A stretch of DNA of 64,000 nt from Umezawaea tangerina (GCF_003002815.1 NZ_PVTF01000006.1:582485-646484), one strand, 5' to 3'; counted from the stretch's first letter, positions 1 to 8,622 are shown. Notes: generated from the sequence alone by a model not told the origin. Program-made: numbers and translations.

Positions 1-1
1 G

Positions 2-508
2 CTCAGCGGTGTCGTGCTCGCGACGCTGTTCGTGCCCGCGGTCGTGCTGCTGGTGCCGCTGTACCTGACCGTGGTCGACATGTCGATGGTGAACACGTTC
101 TGGGCCGTGTGGCTGCCCGCGGGCGCGAACGCGTTCAACATCCTGCTGGTGCAGCGGTTCTTCGACAACCTGCCGCGCGAGGTCTTCGAGGCCGCGCGCG
201 TCGACGGGGCCGGGCCGTTCCGGCTGTTCCGGTCCGTCGTGCTGCCGATGTCCCGGCCGATCCTCGGGGTGGTGTCGGTGTTCGCCGTCATCGCCGCGTG
301 GAAGGACTTCCTCTGGCCCATGCTCGTCCTGCCCGACCCGGCCGTCCAGCCGCTGTCGGTGCGGCTGCCCGCGTTGCAGCGCTTCATCGAGCTCGACGTG
401 TTCCTCGCCGCGCTCGCCATCTCCACGGTCATCCCCGTCGCCCTGTTCCTCGCCTTCCAGCGCCTCTTCCTCAACGGCGGCGCGCTGTCCGGTGCCGTGA
501 AGGGCTGA
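2..508 (+). CDS. Carbohydrate ABC transporter permease, MalG type (5' truncated)
   Basis: The gene enters from the left edge in an open frame, so its true start lies outside the window. About 168 residues remain, holding the C-terminal membrane helices of a sugar-importer inner-membrane subunit. The EAA loop that docks onto the ATPase is clear (EAARVDGAGPFRLFRSVVLP, near residue 60), with the Asp-Gly-Ala core and the later Leu-Pro typical of the MalG/UgpE group. The protein ends two residues after the last predicted helix, as family members do. A secreted glucanase starts 24 bp downstream on the same strand. I infer that the transporter imports oligosaccharides released by that enzyme; the substrate itself is not visible. 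Confidence 0.9.
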   Translation, partial: LSGVVLATLFVPAVVLLVPLYLTVVDMSMVNTFWAVWLPAGANAFNILLVQRFFDNLPREVFEAARVDGAGPFRLFRSVVLPMSRPILGVVSVFAVIAAWKDFLWPMLVLPDPAVQPLSVRLPALQRFIELDVFLAALAISTVIPVALFLAFQRLFLNGGALSGAVKG

Positions 509-532
509 AACCACAACGGAACGGAAGTCATC

Positions 533-3433
533 GTGAAACCACCAAGGCGCCATGGACGTCGCCTCGCCACCCTGCTGGCCGTCACAGCTCTCGCGCTCTC
601 CCCGCTGGTGCACGCCAATGCGGCGACCACCCGTGTCGAGGCCGAGCGCGCCACCCTCTCCGGTGGCGCGGCCGTCGCGACCGACCACACCGGTTACAGC
701 GGAACGGGGTTCGTCGGCGGGTTCACCGACGGCAACAGGGGCGCGGCCAAAGCCGCGTTCGCGGTGTCCGCCTCCAGCGCGGGCGACTACGCGCTCGGCC
801 TCGGCTACGCCAACGGCACCGGATCGGCCAGGACCCTGACCCTGACCGTCGACGGCGCCTCGCCGCGCCAGGTCACCCTGCCCGCCACGGCGGGCTGGGA
901 CAGCTGGGCCACCTCGACCACCACGGTCGCGCTGACCGCCGGTTCGCACTCGGTCGCCTACGCCTTCGGGTCGGCCGACAACGGCAACGTGAACGTCGAC
1001 TACCTCGACGTGACCCCGAGCTCCCCCGGTGACAACCCGACCACGGGCCCGTTGTTCGAGGCCGAGCGCGGAGCGCTGTCCGGCGGCGCGGTGACCGCGA
1101 CCGACCACACCGGGTTCACCGGCACGGGGTTCGTCGGCGGCTACACAGACGGCAACAAGGGCAGTGCGAGGACCACGTTCGCCGTGTCCACCACCAGCGC
1201 GGGCGAGAAGTCGCTGGCCGTCCGGTACGCCAACGGGACCGGGGCGGTGATGACCCTCTCCCTCTACGTCGACAGGACCAGGCTGCGCCAGATGTCGTTG
1301 CCCGCCACCGCGAACTGGGACACCTGGTCGACCGCCACCGAGTCCGCCACCCTGGGCGCGGGCAACCACGCGATCGCGGTCGCCTTCGACAGCACCGACT
1401 CCGGCAACGTGAACCTGGACAGCCTGACCGTCACTTCGGTGGTCGTCGGACCGCCCGCCGGTCCGGGTGAGGCGGAGTCCGCCTTCCTCTCCGGCGGTGC
1501 CGCGGTCGGCACCTCGACCTCCGGGTTCAGCGGCACCGGCTACGTCTCGGGCTTCGGCACCACCGGAGCCCGACTGGTCCGCACGGTCGCGATGGCCGAC
1601 GCGGGCACGGCGACGGCGACGATCCGGTTCGCCAACAGCAGCGGCGCGAGCCGGACGCTGGGGGTGACGGCGAACGGCCGCGACGCCGGGACCGCGACCC
1701 TGCCCTCCGGTGCCGACTGGCGCACCACCACCGTGCCGGTGCCGCTGCGCGCGGGCGTGAACACCCTGGCGCTCACCGGCACCGGCGGCGACGCGCTCGT
1801 CGACAGCGTCGTCGTGGCGGGCGAGACCGCACTGGCGGCGCGCGGCGCGACGCTGCCCTACACCGAGTACGAGGCGGAAGCGGGCAGCACCAACGGGTCC
1901 GTGCTCGCGGCCGACCGCACGTTCAAGACCGTGCAGTCGGAGTCCAGCGGCAGGCGCGCGGTGCGCCTGACGACGGGGCAGTCAGTCAGCGTCACCCTGA
2001 CCAAGCCCGCCAACGCCGTGGTCGTGCGCTACTCGATCCCGGACAGCGCGGACGGCGCGGGCCAGACCGCCCCGCTCGCCCTGTACACCAACGGGACCAA
2101 GAAGCAGGACCTGAGCCTCACGTCGGCGTTCAGCTGGGTCTACGGCACCTACCCGTACACCAACACCCCGGCCGAGGGGAACGCCCACCACTTCTACGAC
2201 GAGACCAGGGCCCTGATCGGCGACCAGCCCGCGGGCACGGTCGTCAAGCTGCAGAAGGACTCCGGCTCCGCCGCGTACGTCGACGTCGACCTCGTCGACG
2301 CCGAGGTCGTCCCCGCCGCGGCCCCGGCACCGACCGGCGCGCTCGACGTCACCTCGTACGGCGCCGTCCCGAACAACGGGTCCGACGCCACCGCGGCGAT
2401 CAGGAACGCCATCGCGGCCGCCTCCGCGCAGAACAAGCCGCTGTACGTCCCGGCCGGGACGTTCCGGATCACCGCGGCCGTCGACGTCGCCAACGTGAAG
2501 ATCTTCGGCGCCGGGCCGTGGCGCACGGTGATCCAGGGAACCGCCAACCGCGGCGGGTTCTTCGCCACCGGCGGCAACGTCACGATCGCCGACCTGGCGA
2601 TCTTCGGCGACGTCCGGTCGCGCCTGGACAACGCCTCGGACGCGGCGATCGAGGGCGACTTCGGCACCGGATCCCTCCTCCAGAACATCTGGACGGAGCA
2701 CACGAAGGTCGGGATGTGGCCGGACTCCGGGACGAACGGGCTCTACGCGGTCGGCATGCGGATCCGCGACACGTTCGCCGACGGGGTGAACATCCACGCC
2801 AAGGACGGCATCGCCACGACGAACGTGCGGATCGACCAGTCGACGTTCCGCAACACCGGGGACGACGCGCTGGCGATGTTCTCGGAGTCGGCGGCGGTGA
2901 CGGGCAGCGCGTACACGTTCAACACGGTGCAGGTACCGCTGCTGGCCAACGGGATCGGGATCTACGGGGGCAACGGGAACCGGGCCGAGGACAACGTGGT
3001 GTCGGACACGGTGACGGCGTCGGCGGGGATCGCGATCAGCACGCGGTTCAACCCGGTGGCGTTCTCGGGGACGACGGGGGTGCGGCGGAACACGTTGACC
3101 CGCACCGGCGGTCTGGAACCCAACTGGCCGGCGCAGCTGGGCGGGTTGTGGATCTACGCCGACACCAAGGACATCACCGCACCGATCGTGGTGTCCGACA
3201 TGACGATCACGGACAGTCTTTACCAGGGGATCCTGGTGAGCTTCCAGAAGACGGTGACGGGGTTGAGTTTTGACCGGGTGACGGTGAACGGGGCTGGGAC
3301 GTACGGGATTGAGTTGAACGCGGTTGGTAGTGCGTCGGTGGCTAACACCGTGGTGACGGGGGCGGGGTCTGGGGGGTTGTTGAACTCCTCGGGGTACGTG
3401 TTGAACAGGGGGAGTGGGAACTCGGGGTTCTAG
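533..3433 (+). CDS. Secreted alpha-1,3-glucanase / mycodextranase-like enzyme (GH87 type) with CBM35/CBM6-like modules
   Basis: This 966-residue exoenzyme begins at GTG behind ACGGAAG. The N-terminus is a Sec signal peptide (HGRR, then LATLLAVTALALSPLVHA; cleavage near residues 28-30). Three beta-sandwich carbohydrate-binding modules follow (about 34-161, 175-305, 312-427), each opening with a VEAERATLSGG-like or EAESAFLSGG-like motif, then a fourth sandwich (about 450-590). From about residue 605 (DVTSYGAVPNNGSDAT) it is a right-handed beta-helix. The stretches FADGVNIH and RNTGDDALAMFS (Asp pair near 777) match the catalytic Asp signature of GH87 enzymes, which hydrolyse alpha-1,3-glucan in fungal walls and biofilms. 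It sits directly behind a sugar permease. The modules are divergent internal duplications. Family assignment is confident; exact linkage specificity is inferred. Confidence 0.85.
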   Translation: MKPPRRHGRRLATLLAVTALALSPLVHANAATTRVEAERATLSGGAAVATDHTGYSGTGFVGGFTDGNRGAAKAAFAVSASSAGDYALGLGYANGTGSARTLTLTVDGASPRQVTLPATAGWDSWATSTTTVALTAGSHSVAYAFGSADNGNVNVDYLDVTPSSPGDNPTTGPLFEAERGALSGGAVTATDHTGFTGTGFVGGYTDGNKGSARTTFAVSTTSAGEKSLAVRYANGTGAVMTLSLYVDRTRLRQMSLPATANWDTWSTATESATLGAGNHAIAVAFDSTDSGNVNLDSLTVTSVVVGPPAGPGEAESAFLSGGAAVGTSTSGFSGTGYVSGFGTTGARLVRTVAMADAGTATATIRFANSSGASRTLGVTANGRDAGTATLPSGADWRTTTVPVPLRAGVNTLALTGTGGDALVDSVVVAGETALAARGATLPYTEYEAEAGSTNGSVLAADRTFKTVQSESSGRRAVRLTTGQSVSVTLTKPANAVVVRYSIPDSADGAGQTAPLALYTNGTKKQDLSLTSAFSWVYGTYPYTNTPAEGNAHHFYDETRALIGDQPAGTVVKLQKDSGSAAYVDVDLVDAEVVPAAAPAPTGALDVTSYGAVPNNGSDATAAIRNAIAAASAQNKPLYVPAGTFRITAAVDVANVKIFGAGPWRTVIQGTANRGGFFATGGNVTIADLAIFGDVRSRLDNASDAAIEGDFGTGSLLQNIWTEHTKVGMWPDSGTNGLYAVGMRIRDTFADGVNIHAKDGIATTNVRIDQSTFRNTGDDALAMFSESAAVTGSAYTFNTVQVPLLANGIGIYGGNGNRAEDNVVSDTVTASAGIAISTRFNPVAFSGTTGVRRNTLTRTGGLEPNWPAQLGGLWIYADTKDITAPIVVSDMTITDSLYQGILVSFQKTVTGLSFDRVTVNGAGTYGIELNAVGSASVANTVVTGAGSGGLLNSSGYVLNRGSGNSGF

Positions 3434-3513
3434 GGAGGCGGAACCTGGCTCTCGGTTGCGTGGTGGGTCGCCCCTGGTGAAGCCCGGCACCCGGCGCGAA
3501 ATTGTCTCAATGT

Positions 3514-3564
3514 CTCACCCCTGCTTGTCAAGACGGTTAAGCTGTCTTGACAAGCAGGGGTGAG
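3514..3564. repeat. Perfect 21-bp inverted repeat with 9-nt spacer
   Basis: Arms 3514-3534 and 3544-3564 are exact reverse complements separated by GGTTAAGCT. The inner arms carry TTGACA on both strands. It lies 80 bp past the glucanase stop, so it may act as that gene's terminator, although it lacks a T-tract and the arms are long and only moderately GC-rich. A bidirectional operator or a mobile-element remnant are alternatives. Confidence 0.7.
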
Positions 3565-3600
3565 GCAGGAGGGCGCTGTGTATCGGGGGCGGGAGGGGAT

Positions 3601-3815
3601 CTGGCTTCGCCAGACATCGAGCTGCGCTCGACAGGGCATCGGGCTCCGCCCGACAAGGCATCCTCGGCTGCGCCATTGGACAGGGCATCGGGCTGGCGCC
3701 GACAAGGCCCCAGGCGCTCCGCGCCGGATGCGCGCTGGCGGGCTGCGCCCGACTGGGGATCCTCGGCTGCGCCGTTGGAGGGGAAGGCATCCGCGCTGCG
3801 CGTCGGACTGGCGGC
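3601..3815. repeat. Array of short GC hairpins with recurring GGCATC / GACAAGG spacers
   Basis: This fills most of the 401-bp gene-free stretch between the glucanase and the SDR gene. About eight units of roughly 25 bp each hold a 3-6 bp stem around a 3-nt loop (GGC-ttc-GCC, GAGC-tgc-GCTC, GGGC-tcc-GCCC, GGC-tgc-GCC and so on), joined by recurring GGCATC and GACA(A)GG or GACTGG. No convincing coding frame is present. It resembles intergenic palindromic repeat clusters in actinomycete genomes; its role in termination, mRNA stability or as a degenerate repeat family is unknown. Confidence 0.6.
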
Positions 3816-3834
3816 AGGCGGGGATTGCTGTTGG

Positions 3835-4569
3835 TCAGGCTTGGGCGGTTGGGCGGATGACGATTTCGCCGACGTCCACGTTTGCGGGTTGGTCGATGGC
3901 GTAGGCGATGGCGGCCGCGACTGCGGTGGGGGGCATGGAGGCTGAGGTTGTGGCGGCGATTTGGGCTTGGACTTCTGGGCCTGCGGTGGTGCGGGCGCCT
4001 TCGGTGTTGGTCATGCCGGGGGAGATGATGGTGACGCGGAGGTCTTCTCCCGATTCCTGGCGCAGGCCTTCGCAGATGGCGCGGACGGCGAACTTGGTGC
4101 CCGCGTAGACGGCCATGGTGGGGACGATGCGGTGGCCCGCGGTCGAGGCGATGGTGACGAAGTGGCCGGAGCGCTGCTCGCGGAAGACGGGTAGGGCCGC
4201 GGCGATGCCGTAGAGGACGCCTTTCACGTTGACGTCGACCATGGCCTCCCAGTCGTCGACCTTGAGGTCGTCCATCGGGGAGATGGGCATGACGCCGGCG
4301 TTGCCGATGAACACGTCCAGGCGTCCGAAGCGCTCCTTCGCCAGGTCGACCAGTGCGGTGACGTCGGGGCGGTTGCGGACGTCCGTCGGAAGGAAGGCGA
4401 CTTCGGCGCCCAGGGCGGTCAGGTGGGTGGCGGCCTCTTCCAGGCGGTCGGCGCCGCGGGCACCCAGGACCAGTTTGGCGCCGCGTTCGGCCAGCAAGGT
4501 CGCGGTGGCCCTGCCGATTCCGCTGCTGGCGCCGGTGATGGCGACGACCTTGCCGTCGATTCCGGACAT
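3835..4569 (-). CDS. SDR family NAD(P)-dependent oxidoreductase
   Basis: A 244-residue classical short-chain dehydrogenase/reductase of normal length. It has the cofactor loop TGASSGIG (residues 13-20), the NAG motif (about 89-91), the catalytic Ser in IASTAG (about 141) and the YAGTK Tyr-Lys pair (about 155-159). ATG follows GGAGGAG at good spacing. It is cytosolic; substrate unknown. It diverges from a TetR-family repressor with two matching palindromes in the 98-bp gap, so I infer that this regulator represses it and responds to a ligand related to the SDR substrate. Closest general type: SDRs annotated as clavaldehyde dehydrogenase-like or YdfG-like. Confidence 0.92.
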   Translation of the reverse strand: MSGIDGKVVAITGASSGIGRATATLLAERGAKLVLGARGADRLEEAATHLTALGAEVAFLPTDVRNRPDVTALVDLAKERFGRLDVFIGNAGVMPISPMDDLKVDDWEAMVDVNVKGVLYGIAAALPVFREQRSGHFVTIASTAGHRIVPTMAVYAGTKFAVRAICEGLRQESGEDLRVTIISPGMTNTEGARTTAGPEVQAQIAATTSASMPPTAVAAAIAYAIDQPANVDVGEIVIRPTAQA

Positions 4570-4606
4570 GGGACTCCTCCGGTGGGGTGGTGACGTAGGA
4601 TTGAAG

Positions 4607-4650
4607 CGGACAACTGTCCGGTTGAGTCCAACGTAACGGACACTTGTCCG
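4607..4650. promoter_or_regulatory. Twin operator palindromes for the divergent TetR/SDR pair
   Basis: CGGACAACTGTCCG (4607-4620) and CGGACACTTGTCCG (4637-4650) are near-identical 6-2-6 palindromes whose starts are 30 bp apart, about three helical turns. They occupy the space where both divergent promoters must lie. This is the expected layout for autoregulation by the adjacent TetR protein; binding itself is inferred. Confidence 0.8.
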
Positions 4651-4667
4651 GTTAGCAAGGAGGCGGG

Positions 4668-5231
4668 ATGGTTCGGCGGGCGGACGCTGAGCAGAACCGG
4701 GCGCGGATCCTGGAGGTGGCGCGGGTCGCGTTGGAGGAGTCCGGGGAGGCGACGCTGCAGTCGATCGCGAAGCTGGCGGGCATCGGGCAGGGGACGCTGT
4801 ACCGGCACTTCCCGAACCGCGAGGCGCTGGTGATGGCCGTGCACCGCCGGGACGTGCAGGAGCTGCTGGACGTGGCGCCCGCGCTGCTGGCGGCCCATCC
4901 CCCGCTGACCGCGCTGCGGCTCTGGTTCGACCGGCTCGCGGTGTACGGGCGGATCAAGCACGGGCTGGCGGGGGCGTTGCACTCGGTGACGCGGGACAAG
5001 CTGGCGGGTGAGGGCTACGACCCGGTCGTGGACACGATCGCCCTGCTGCTGTCCGCGTGCCAGGACGCTGGGGTGGTGCGGTCGGACGTGGACGCGGAGG
5101 AGGTGTTGCTGCTGGTGGGGTTCCTGTGGCGCATCGACCTCGACGACAACTGGGACACCAGGTCGGCGCACCTCCTCGATCTGGTGATGGACGCGCTGCG
5201 CGGGAGTGCCGACCGGCTCCCCGACGCCTGA
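4668..5231 (+). CDS. TetR/AcrR family transcriptional repressor
   Basis: This 187-residue regulator starts at ATG behind AAGGAGG. The N-terminal helix-turn-helix is typical (ARILEVARVALEESG, then LQSIAKLAGIGQGTLYRHFPN, with the YRHF signature near residues 44-48). The C-terminal ligand-binding domain (about 75-180) is of the kind annotated SBP_bac/TetR_C in Pseudonocardiaceae, with no recognisable ligand. Two palindromes immediately upstream, shared with the divergent SDR gene, are the likely operator. Confidence 0.9.
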   Translation: MVRRADAEQNRARILEVARVALEESGEATLQSIAKLAGIGQGTLYRHFPNREALVMAVHRRDVQELLDVAPALLAAHPPLTALRLWFDRLAVYGRIKHGLAGALHSVTRDKLAGEGYDPVVDTIALLLSACQDAGVVRSDVDAEEVLLLVGFLWRIDLDDNWDTRSAHLLDLVMDALRGSADRLPDA

Positions 5232-5285
5232 ACGGGCACAATGGGCCATGCGCCGCAGACCGCGTTGCGCACGTTGGAGGACAAG

Positions 5286-5405
5286 GTGAGCCTGGCCCGC
5301 ACCGCCCGGAACCGGGGCAGATCCCGGCCCGCCGTGGGAACCGAGTGCTTCGAGGGGGTATCCGGGCACGTGACGGGCGTGTCGCGAGCGATGACGTCCT
5401 CTTGA
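5286..5405 (+). CDS. Possible 39-codon leader ORF in front of the STAS-HATPase gene
   Basis: GTG at 5286 sits behind a good GGAGG, better than any ribosome site available to the next gene. The ORF ends at TGA 5403-5405, overlapping a TTG codon at 5402 in the frame of the following STAS-HATPase protein (TTGA). This arrangement would allow translational coupling. The peptide is Arg/Ser-rich with no recognised motif. It may instead be chance, with the SD serving nothing. Confidence 0.3.
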   Translation: MSLARTARNRGRSRPAVGTECFEGVSGHVTGVSRAMTSS

Positions 5406-6151
5406 TCACGACCGACGTGGTCGTCCACGAGGGCGCCGCGGTCGTCGAGGTGTCCGGCCACCTTGACCTGTTGACCTACGCCGCGCTGCGCGACCTGCTG
5501 CTGAAGTGCGCGGTCGAGGAGCCGACGGCGATCGTCGCGCACCTGACCCGCGACTTCACGATCCGCGGCACGGCCGAGCTGAGCGTGTTCGCGACGGTGT
5601 GGATGCGGGTGTCCGAGTGGCCCGGTGTGCCGGTGATGCTAGTCGCGGACGACGAGGTGCTCGGGGAGGCGCTGTCCACCAGCGGCGTCGCCCGGTTCGT
5701 GCCGCGGTACCCGACGGTGCGGGCGGCGCTCGACGCGGTCGGCCTGCCGAGGGAACGGCGCAGGCACGAGGTGCGCTTCCCGTTCTCCAGCACCACACCG
5801 AGGCTCGCGCGGGCGTTCGTGCGGGACACCTGCGCGCGCTGGGACGTCCTGTCGGTCGTGGACGACGCCGTGCTCATCGCCAGCGAGCTGGTGGAGAACG
5901 CGATCCGGCACGCCGGGTCCGCGCCGTCGCTGCGGCTGGAGCTGCGGCCGGGCCAGTTCGCCATCGCGGTGCGCGACGAGGACCCGTCACCGCCGAGGCC
6001 GAGGCCGCTGGACAACGAGCAGCCCGGCGGGCGGGGAATGCCGCTGGTCGAGATCCTGAGCCGGGCCTGGGGCACGTCGCCGAGCCCCCGCGGCGGCAAA
6101 GTCGTCTGGGCGGTGCTCCCGATTCCCGACGACGCTCCGACCGGCAGGTAG
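5345..6151 (+). CDS. STAS - HATPase_c fusion (anti-sigma antagonist joined to an RsbW-like kinase)
   Basis: The reading frame encodes two partner-switching domains. The STAS-like fold begins at VVVHEGAAVVEVSGHLDLLT and ends near LDAVGLP. The GHKL ATPase follows (RLARAFVRDTCARW; N-box ASELVENAIRHAG; G2-like GGRGMPLVEILSRAWG). RsbV/RsbW proteins control stress sigma factors by phosphorylation; here antagonist and kinase lie in one chain. The STAS part lacks an obvious phosphorylatable Asp-Ser pair, so it may act as a docking module. The start is uncertain: GTG 5345 is the most upstream in-frame start not inside tetR, while TTG 5402 starts just before the conserved domain and overlaps a leader ORF. 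A CheR-PAS gene follows after 11 bp, suggesting a common signalling unit. Confidence 0.8.
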   Translation: MLRGGIRARDGRVASDDVLLITTDVVVHEGAAVVEVSGHLDLLTYAALRDLLLKCAVEEPTAIVAHLTRDFTIRGTAELSVFATVWMRVSEWPGVPVMLVADDEVLGEALSTSGVARFVPRYPTVRAALDAVGLPRERRRHEVRFPFSSTTPRLARAFVRDTCARWDVLSVVDDAVLIASELVENAIRHAGSAPSLRLELRPGQFAIAVRDEDPSPPRPRPLDNEQPGGRGMPLVEILSRAWGTSPSPRGGKVVWAVLPIPDDAPTGR

Positions 6152-6162
6152 CGTTACCCGGT

Positions 6163-7995
6163 GTGACCGACCGCACCGCCGAGCCGCTCGACGCCTTCGA
6201 GAACGTGCTGGCCCACCTCAAGGAGTCGAGGGGCTTCGACTTCACGGGGTACAAGCGCGCGAGCCTGGTCCGGCGCGTCCAGCACCGGATGAGCCAGGTC
6301 TCGGTCACCGACTACGCCGAGTACGTGGACTTCCTGGAGCTGAACGCCGACGAGTTCGACGCGCTGTTCAACACCATCCTGATCAACGTCACCGCGTTCT
6401 TCCGCGACCCGGACGCGTGGGACCTGCTGCGCGACGAGACCATCCCGGCGCTGCTGGCCGAACGCGACCCCGACGACCCGATCCGGGTCTGGTGCGCGGG
6501 CTGCGCGTCGGGCGAGGAGGCGTACAGCGTCGCGATCCTGCTGGCGGAGGCGTTGGGGCCGGAGGGTTTCCGGCGGCGGGTGAAGATCTACGCGACCGAC
6601 GTCGACGAGGTGGCGCTCGCCCGCGCGCGGCACGCGACCTACACCGGACGCGAGCTGGAGGGCGTGCCGGAGGCGTTGCGCGAGCGGTACTTCGAGGTCC
6701 AGGACGACGGCAGGTCCTCGTTCCGCAAGGACCTGCGGCGGGCGGTCATCTTCGGCCGCAACGACCTCGTGCAGGACGCCCCGATCTCCCGGATCGACCT
6801 GCTGACCTGCCGCAACACGCTGATGTACTTCACCCAGGAGACCCAGTCGAGGATCCTGGGGCGCTTCCACTTCGCGCTGGTGCCGCGCGGTGTGCTGTTC
6901 CTGGGCAAGGCCGAGATGCTGCTCGGCCACACCCGCGTCTTCGACGCCGTGGACCTCAGGCGGCGGGTGTTCCGCCGGGCCGAGAACGGCGCGCCGGGCG
7001 GCTCGCACCTCGTCGCGCGCTCGTCCGCGCAGGACCGCCGGGTCGACATCGGCGGCCTGGACCGGTTGCGCGAACTGGGTTTCTCGGCCAGCCCCGTCGC
7101 ACAGGTCGTCGTCACCGGCGACGACGTCGTCGCCCTCGTCAACCACCGGGCCGAGACCACCTTCGGCCTGTCGGCCAAGGACGTCGGCCGCCCTCTGCGC
7201 GACCTCGACCTGTCCTACCGCCCCGTCGAGCTGCGCGGCTACGTCGACCAGGCCAGGCTCGAACGGCGGACGCTGCGCGTCAAGGACGTCGAATGGGACC
7301 GCGGTCCCGGCGGCACCACGTGGTTCGAGGTCCACGTCAGCCCGCTCGTCGACTCCGGCAACGGGATCCTCGGCGTCTCCATCGCCTTCCACGACGTCAG
7401 CGCCGCCCGCGGGCTGCTGGTGGAGCTGGAGCAGGCGAACACCCGGCTCGAGTCGGCGTACGACGAGCTCCAGTCGACCAACGAGGAGCTGGAGACCACC
7501 AACGAGGAGCTCCAGTCCACTGTGGAGGAACTGGAGACGACGAACGAGGAGCTCCAGTCCACCAACGAGGAGCTGGAGACCACCAACGACGGGCTCCGGG
7601 CGGCGAACGACGTCCTGCGCGAGCGCGGCGGCGAGCTGGACCGGCTCAACGGGTTCCTGGAGTCGGTCCTCACGTCCCTGCGGGCCGGGGTGGTGGTGCT
7701 GGACACCGGGATGCGGGTGCTGGCGTGGAACACGGGGGCCGAGGAGCTGTGGGGGGTGCGGCGCGGCGAGGCCGAGGGCACGCACCTGCTGGACCTCGAC
7801 ATCGGGCTGCCGCTGCCCGAGGTGGGGGCGGTGGCGCGGAAAGCGTTGGAGGACGGGGGTTTCACGGCCGAGGTCGAGCTGGCGGCGGTGAACCGGAAGG
7901 GGCGGGAGGTGCGGGTGCGGGTGGTGTGCAGCTCGCTGCGGTCCTCGGGTGGCGAGGTCGGCGGGGCGATCCTGGTGATGGAGCAGGTCGGGTAG
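6163..7995 (+). CDS. CheR-type protein-glutamate methyltransferase with coiled coil and PAS domains
   Basis: A 610-residue protein starting at GTG 11 bp after the STAS-HATPase gene. CheR N-terminal helices (about 10-85) precede the SAM-binding domain (WCAGCASGEEAYSVAILLAE near 110; YATDVDEVALARAR; CRNTLMYF near 216). A first PAS-like domain spans about 300-415. Then comes a regular coiled coil built from 7-residue ELETTNE/ELQSTNE repeats (about 430-480), and a second PAS domain to the end. This is the layout of CheB/CheR-PAS hybrid proteins, but without the CheB methylesterase. CheR enzymes methylate receptor glutamates with SAM. No receptor or CheA is nearby, so it probably feeds the neighbouring STAS/HATPase stress-signalling proteins rather than motility. 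Confidence 0.88.
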   Translation: MTDRTAEPLDAFENVLAHLKESRGFDFTGYKRASLVRRVQHRMSQVSVTDYAEYVDFLELNADEFDALFNTILINVTAFFRDPDAWDLLRDETIPALLAERDPDDPIRVWCAGCASGEEAYSVAILLAEALGPEGFRRRVKIYATDVDEVALARARHATYTGRELEGVPEALRERYFEVQDDGRSSFRKDLRRAVIFGRNDLVQDAPISRIDLLTCRNTLMYFTQETQSRILGRFHFALVPRGVLFLGKAEMLLGHTRVFDAVDLRRRVFRRAENGAPGGSHLVARSSAQDRRVDIGGLDRLRELGFSASPVAQVVVTGDDVVALVNHRAETTFGLSAKDVGRPLRDLDLSYRPVELRGYVDQARLERRTLRVKDVEWDRGPGGTTWFEVHVSPLVDSGNGILGVSIAFHDVSAARGLLVELEQANTRLESAYDELQSTNEELETTNEELQSTVEELETTNEELQSTNEELETTNDGLRAANDVLRERGGELDRLNGFLESVLTSLRAGVVVLDTGMRVLAWNTGAEELWGVRRGEAEGTHLLDLDIGLPLPEVGAVARKALEDGGFTAEVELAAVNRKGREVRVRVVCSSLRSSGGEVGGAILVMEQVG

Positions 7996-8058
7996 GCGCG
8001 GGCGGGCCCGGAGCCGCACCCTCCGGCGAAGCCCCGACCCACCGCGCCTCCCGGACGG

Positions 8059-8496
8059 CTACGCCTTGCGGACCGGCATGAAGTAGCCGAACGCGGCGAT
8101 GCCGACGGCCGCGACCACGACGTGCATGACGACCAGCGCCGCGACGCCACCCCAGGTGGTGCCCGGCTGCGACTTGCTCAGGCCGATCATGACGTCCGGC
8201 ACGAAGCTCACCAGCACGACGACGGGAGCACCGATGCGCAGGAAGCCCGCGGCGTTCGCGACCTTGGCCCGGACGACCGCCCACGCGATGCCGCCGATGA
8301 GCAGGCCCAGCACGCTGAGGAACGTGTAGGCGGGGAACGTCAGCGGGGGGAACTCCTCCGAGACGCCCGCGGCGTGGGCGATGGCGGCGATCACGGCGTC
8401 CAGGGCCACGGAGACGACCGCCGCGCCGAGGATCGCGACCGGCAGCGCGAAGGCGAGACCGCGGGCGCGCGGGGTGGCGGTGGTGGACTGGGACAT
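8059..8496 (-). CDS. DUF6069-like four-helix membrane protein
   Basis: A 145-residue integral membrane protein with four hydrophobic helices (about 12-36, 50-72, 82-102, 115-138), probably of the DUF6069 group by its EFPPLTFPAYTFLSVLGLLIGG region; function unknown. I chose the ATG at 8496 because GGGAG precedes it at about 6 nt, although the frame is open to 8547. It is convergent with the CheR gene (63-bp gap). The TTGAA-AG-TTCAA palindrome at 8568-8579 lies upstream and could be an operator. Confidence 0.75.
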   Translation of the reverse strand: MSQSTTATPRARGLAFALPVAILGAAVVSVALDAVIAAIAHAAGVSEEFPPLTFPAYTFLSVLGLLIGGIAWAVVRAKVANAAGFLRIGAPVVVLVSFVPDVMIGLSKSQPGTTWGGVAALVVMHVVVAAVGIAAFGYFMPVRKA

Positions 8497-8567
8497 GGCA
8501 CTCCCGAGGTGGAGGCGACCGCGGACGGCCGCCGGTTTCAAGGTCACGTCGAACCTACCGACGTAGC

Positions 8568-8579
8568 TTGAAAGTTCAA
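8568..8579. promoter_or_regulatory. TTGAA-N2-TTCAA palindrome upstream of the DUF6069-like gene
   Basis: A perfect 5-2-5 inverted repeat 72 bp upstream of the ATG, in the space between the membrane-protein gene and the end of the SGNH-STAS frame. Size and symmetry suit a MarR- or PadR-type site, but no such regulator is adjacent. Confidence 0.35.
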
Positions 8580-8622
8580 CCTTTTCGGGGAGAGCGTGTC
8601 ACGTTCGTGCCATCCGGCGACC

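Noticed and set aside
3601..3815. CRISPR array
   Set aside because: Units are short, degenerate hairpins without uniform repeats or unique spacers, and there are no cas genes.
7440..7590. Tandem DNA repeat element
   Set aside because: It is coding: the 7-residue coiled-coil repeats of the CheR-PAS protein in frame.
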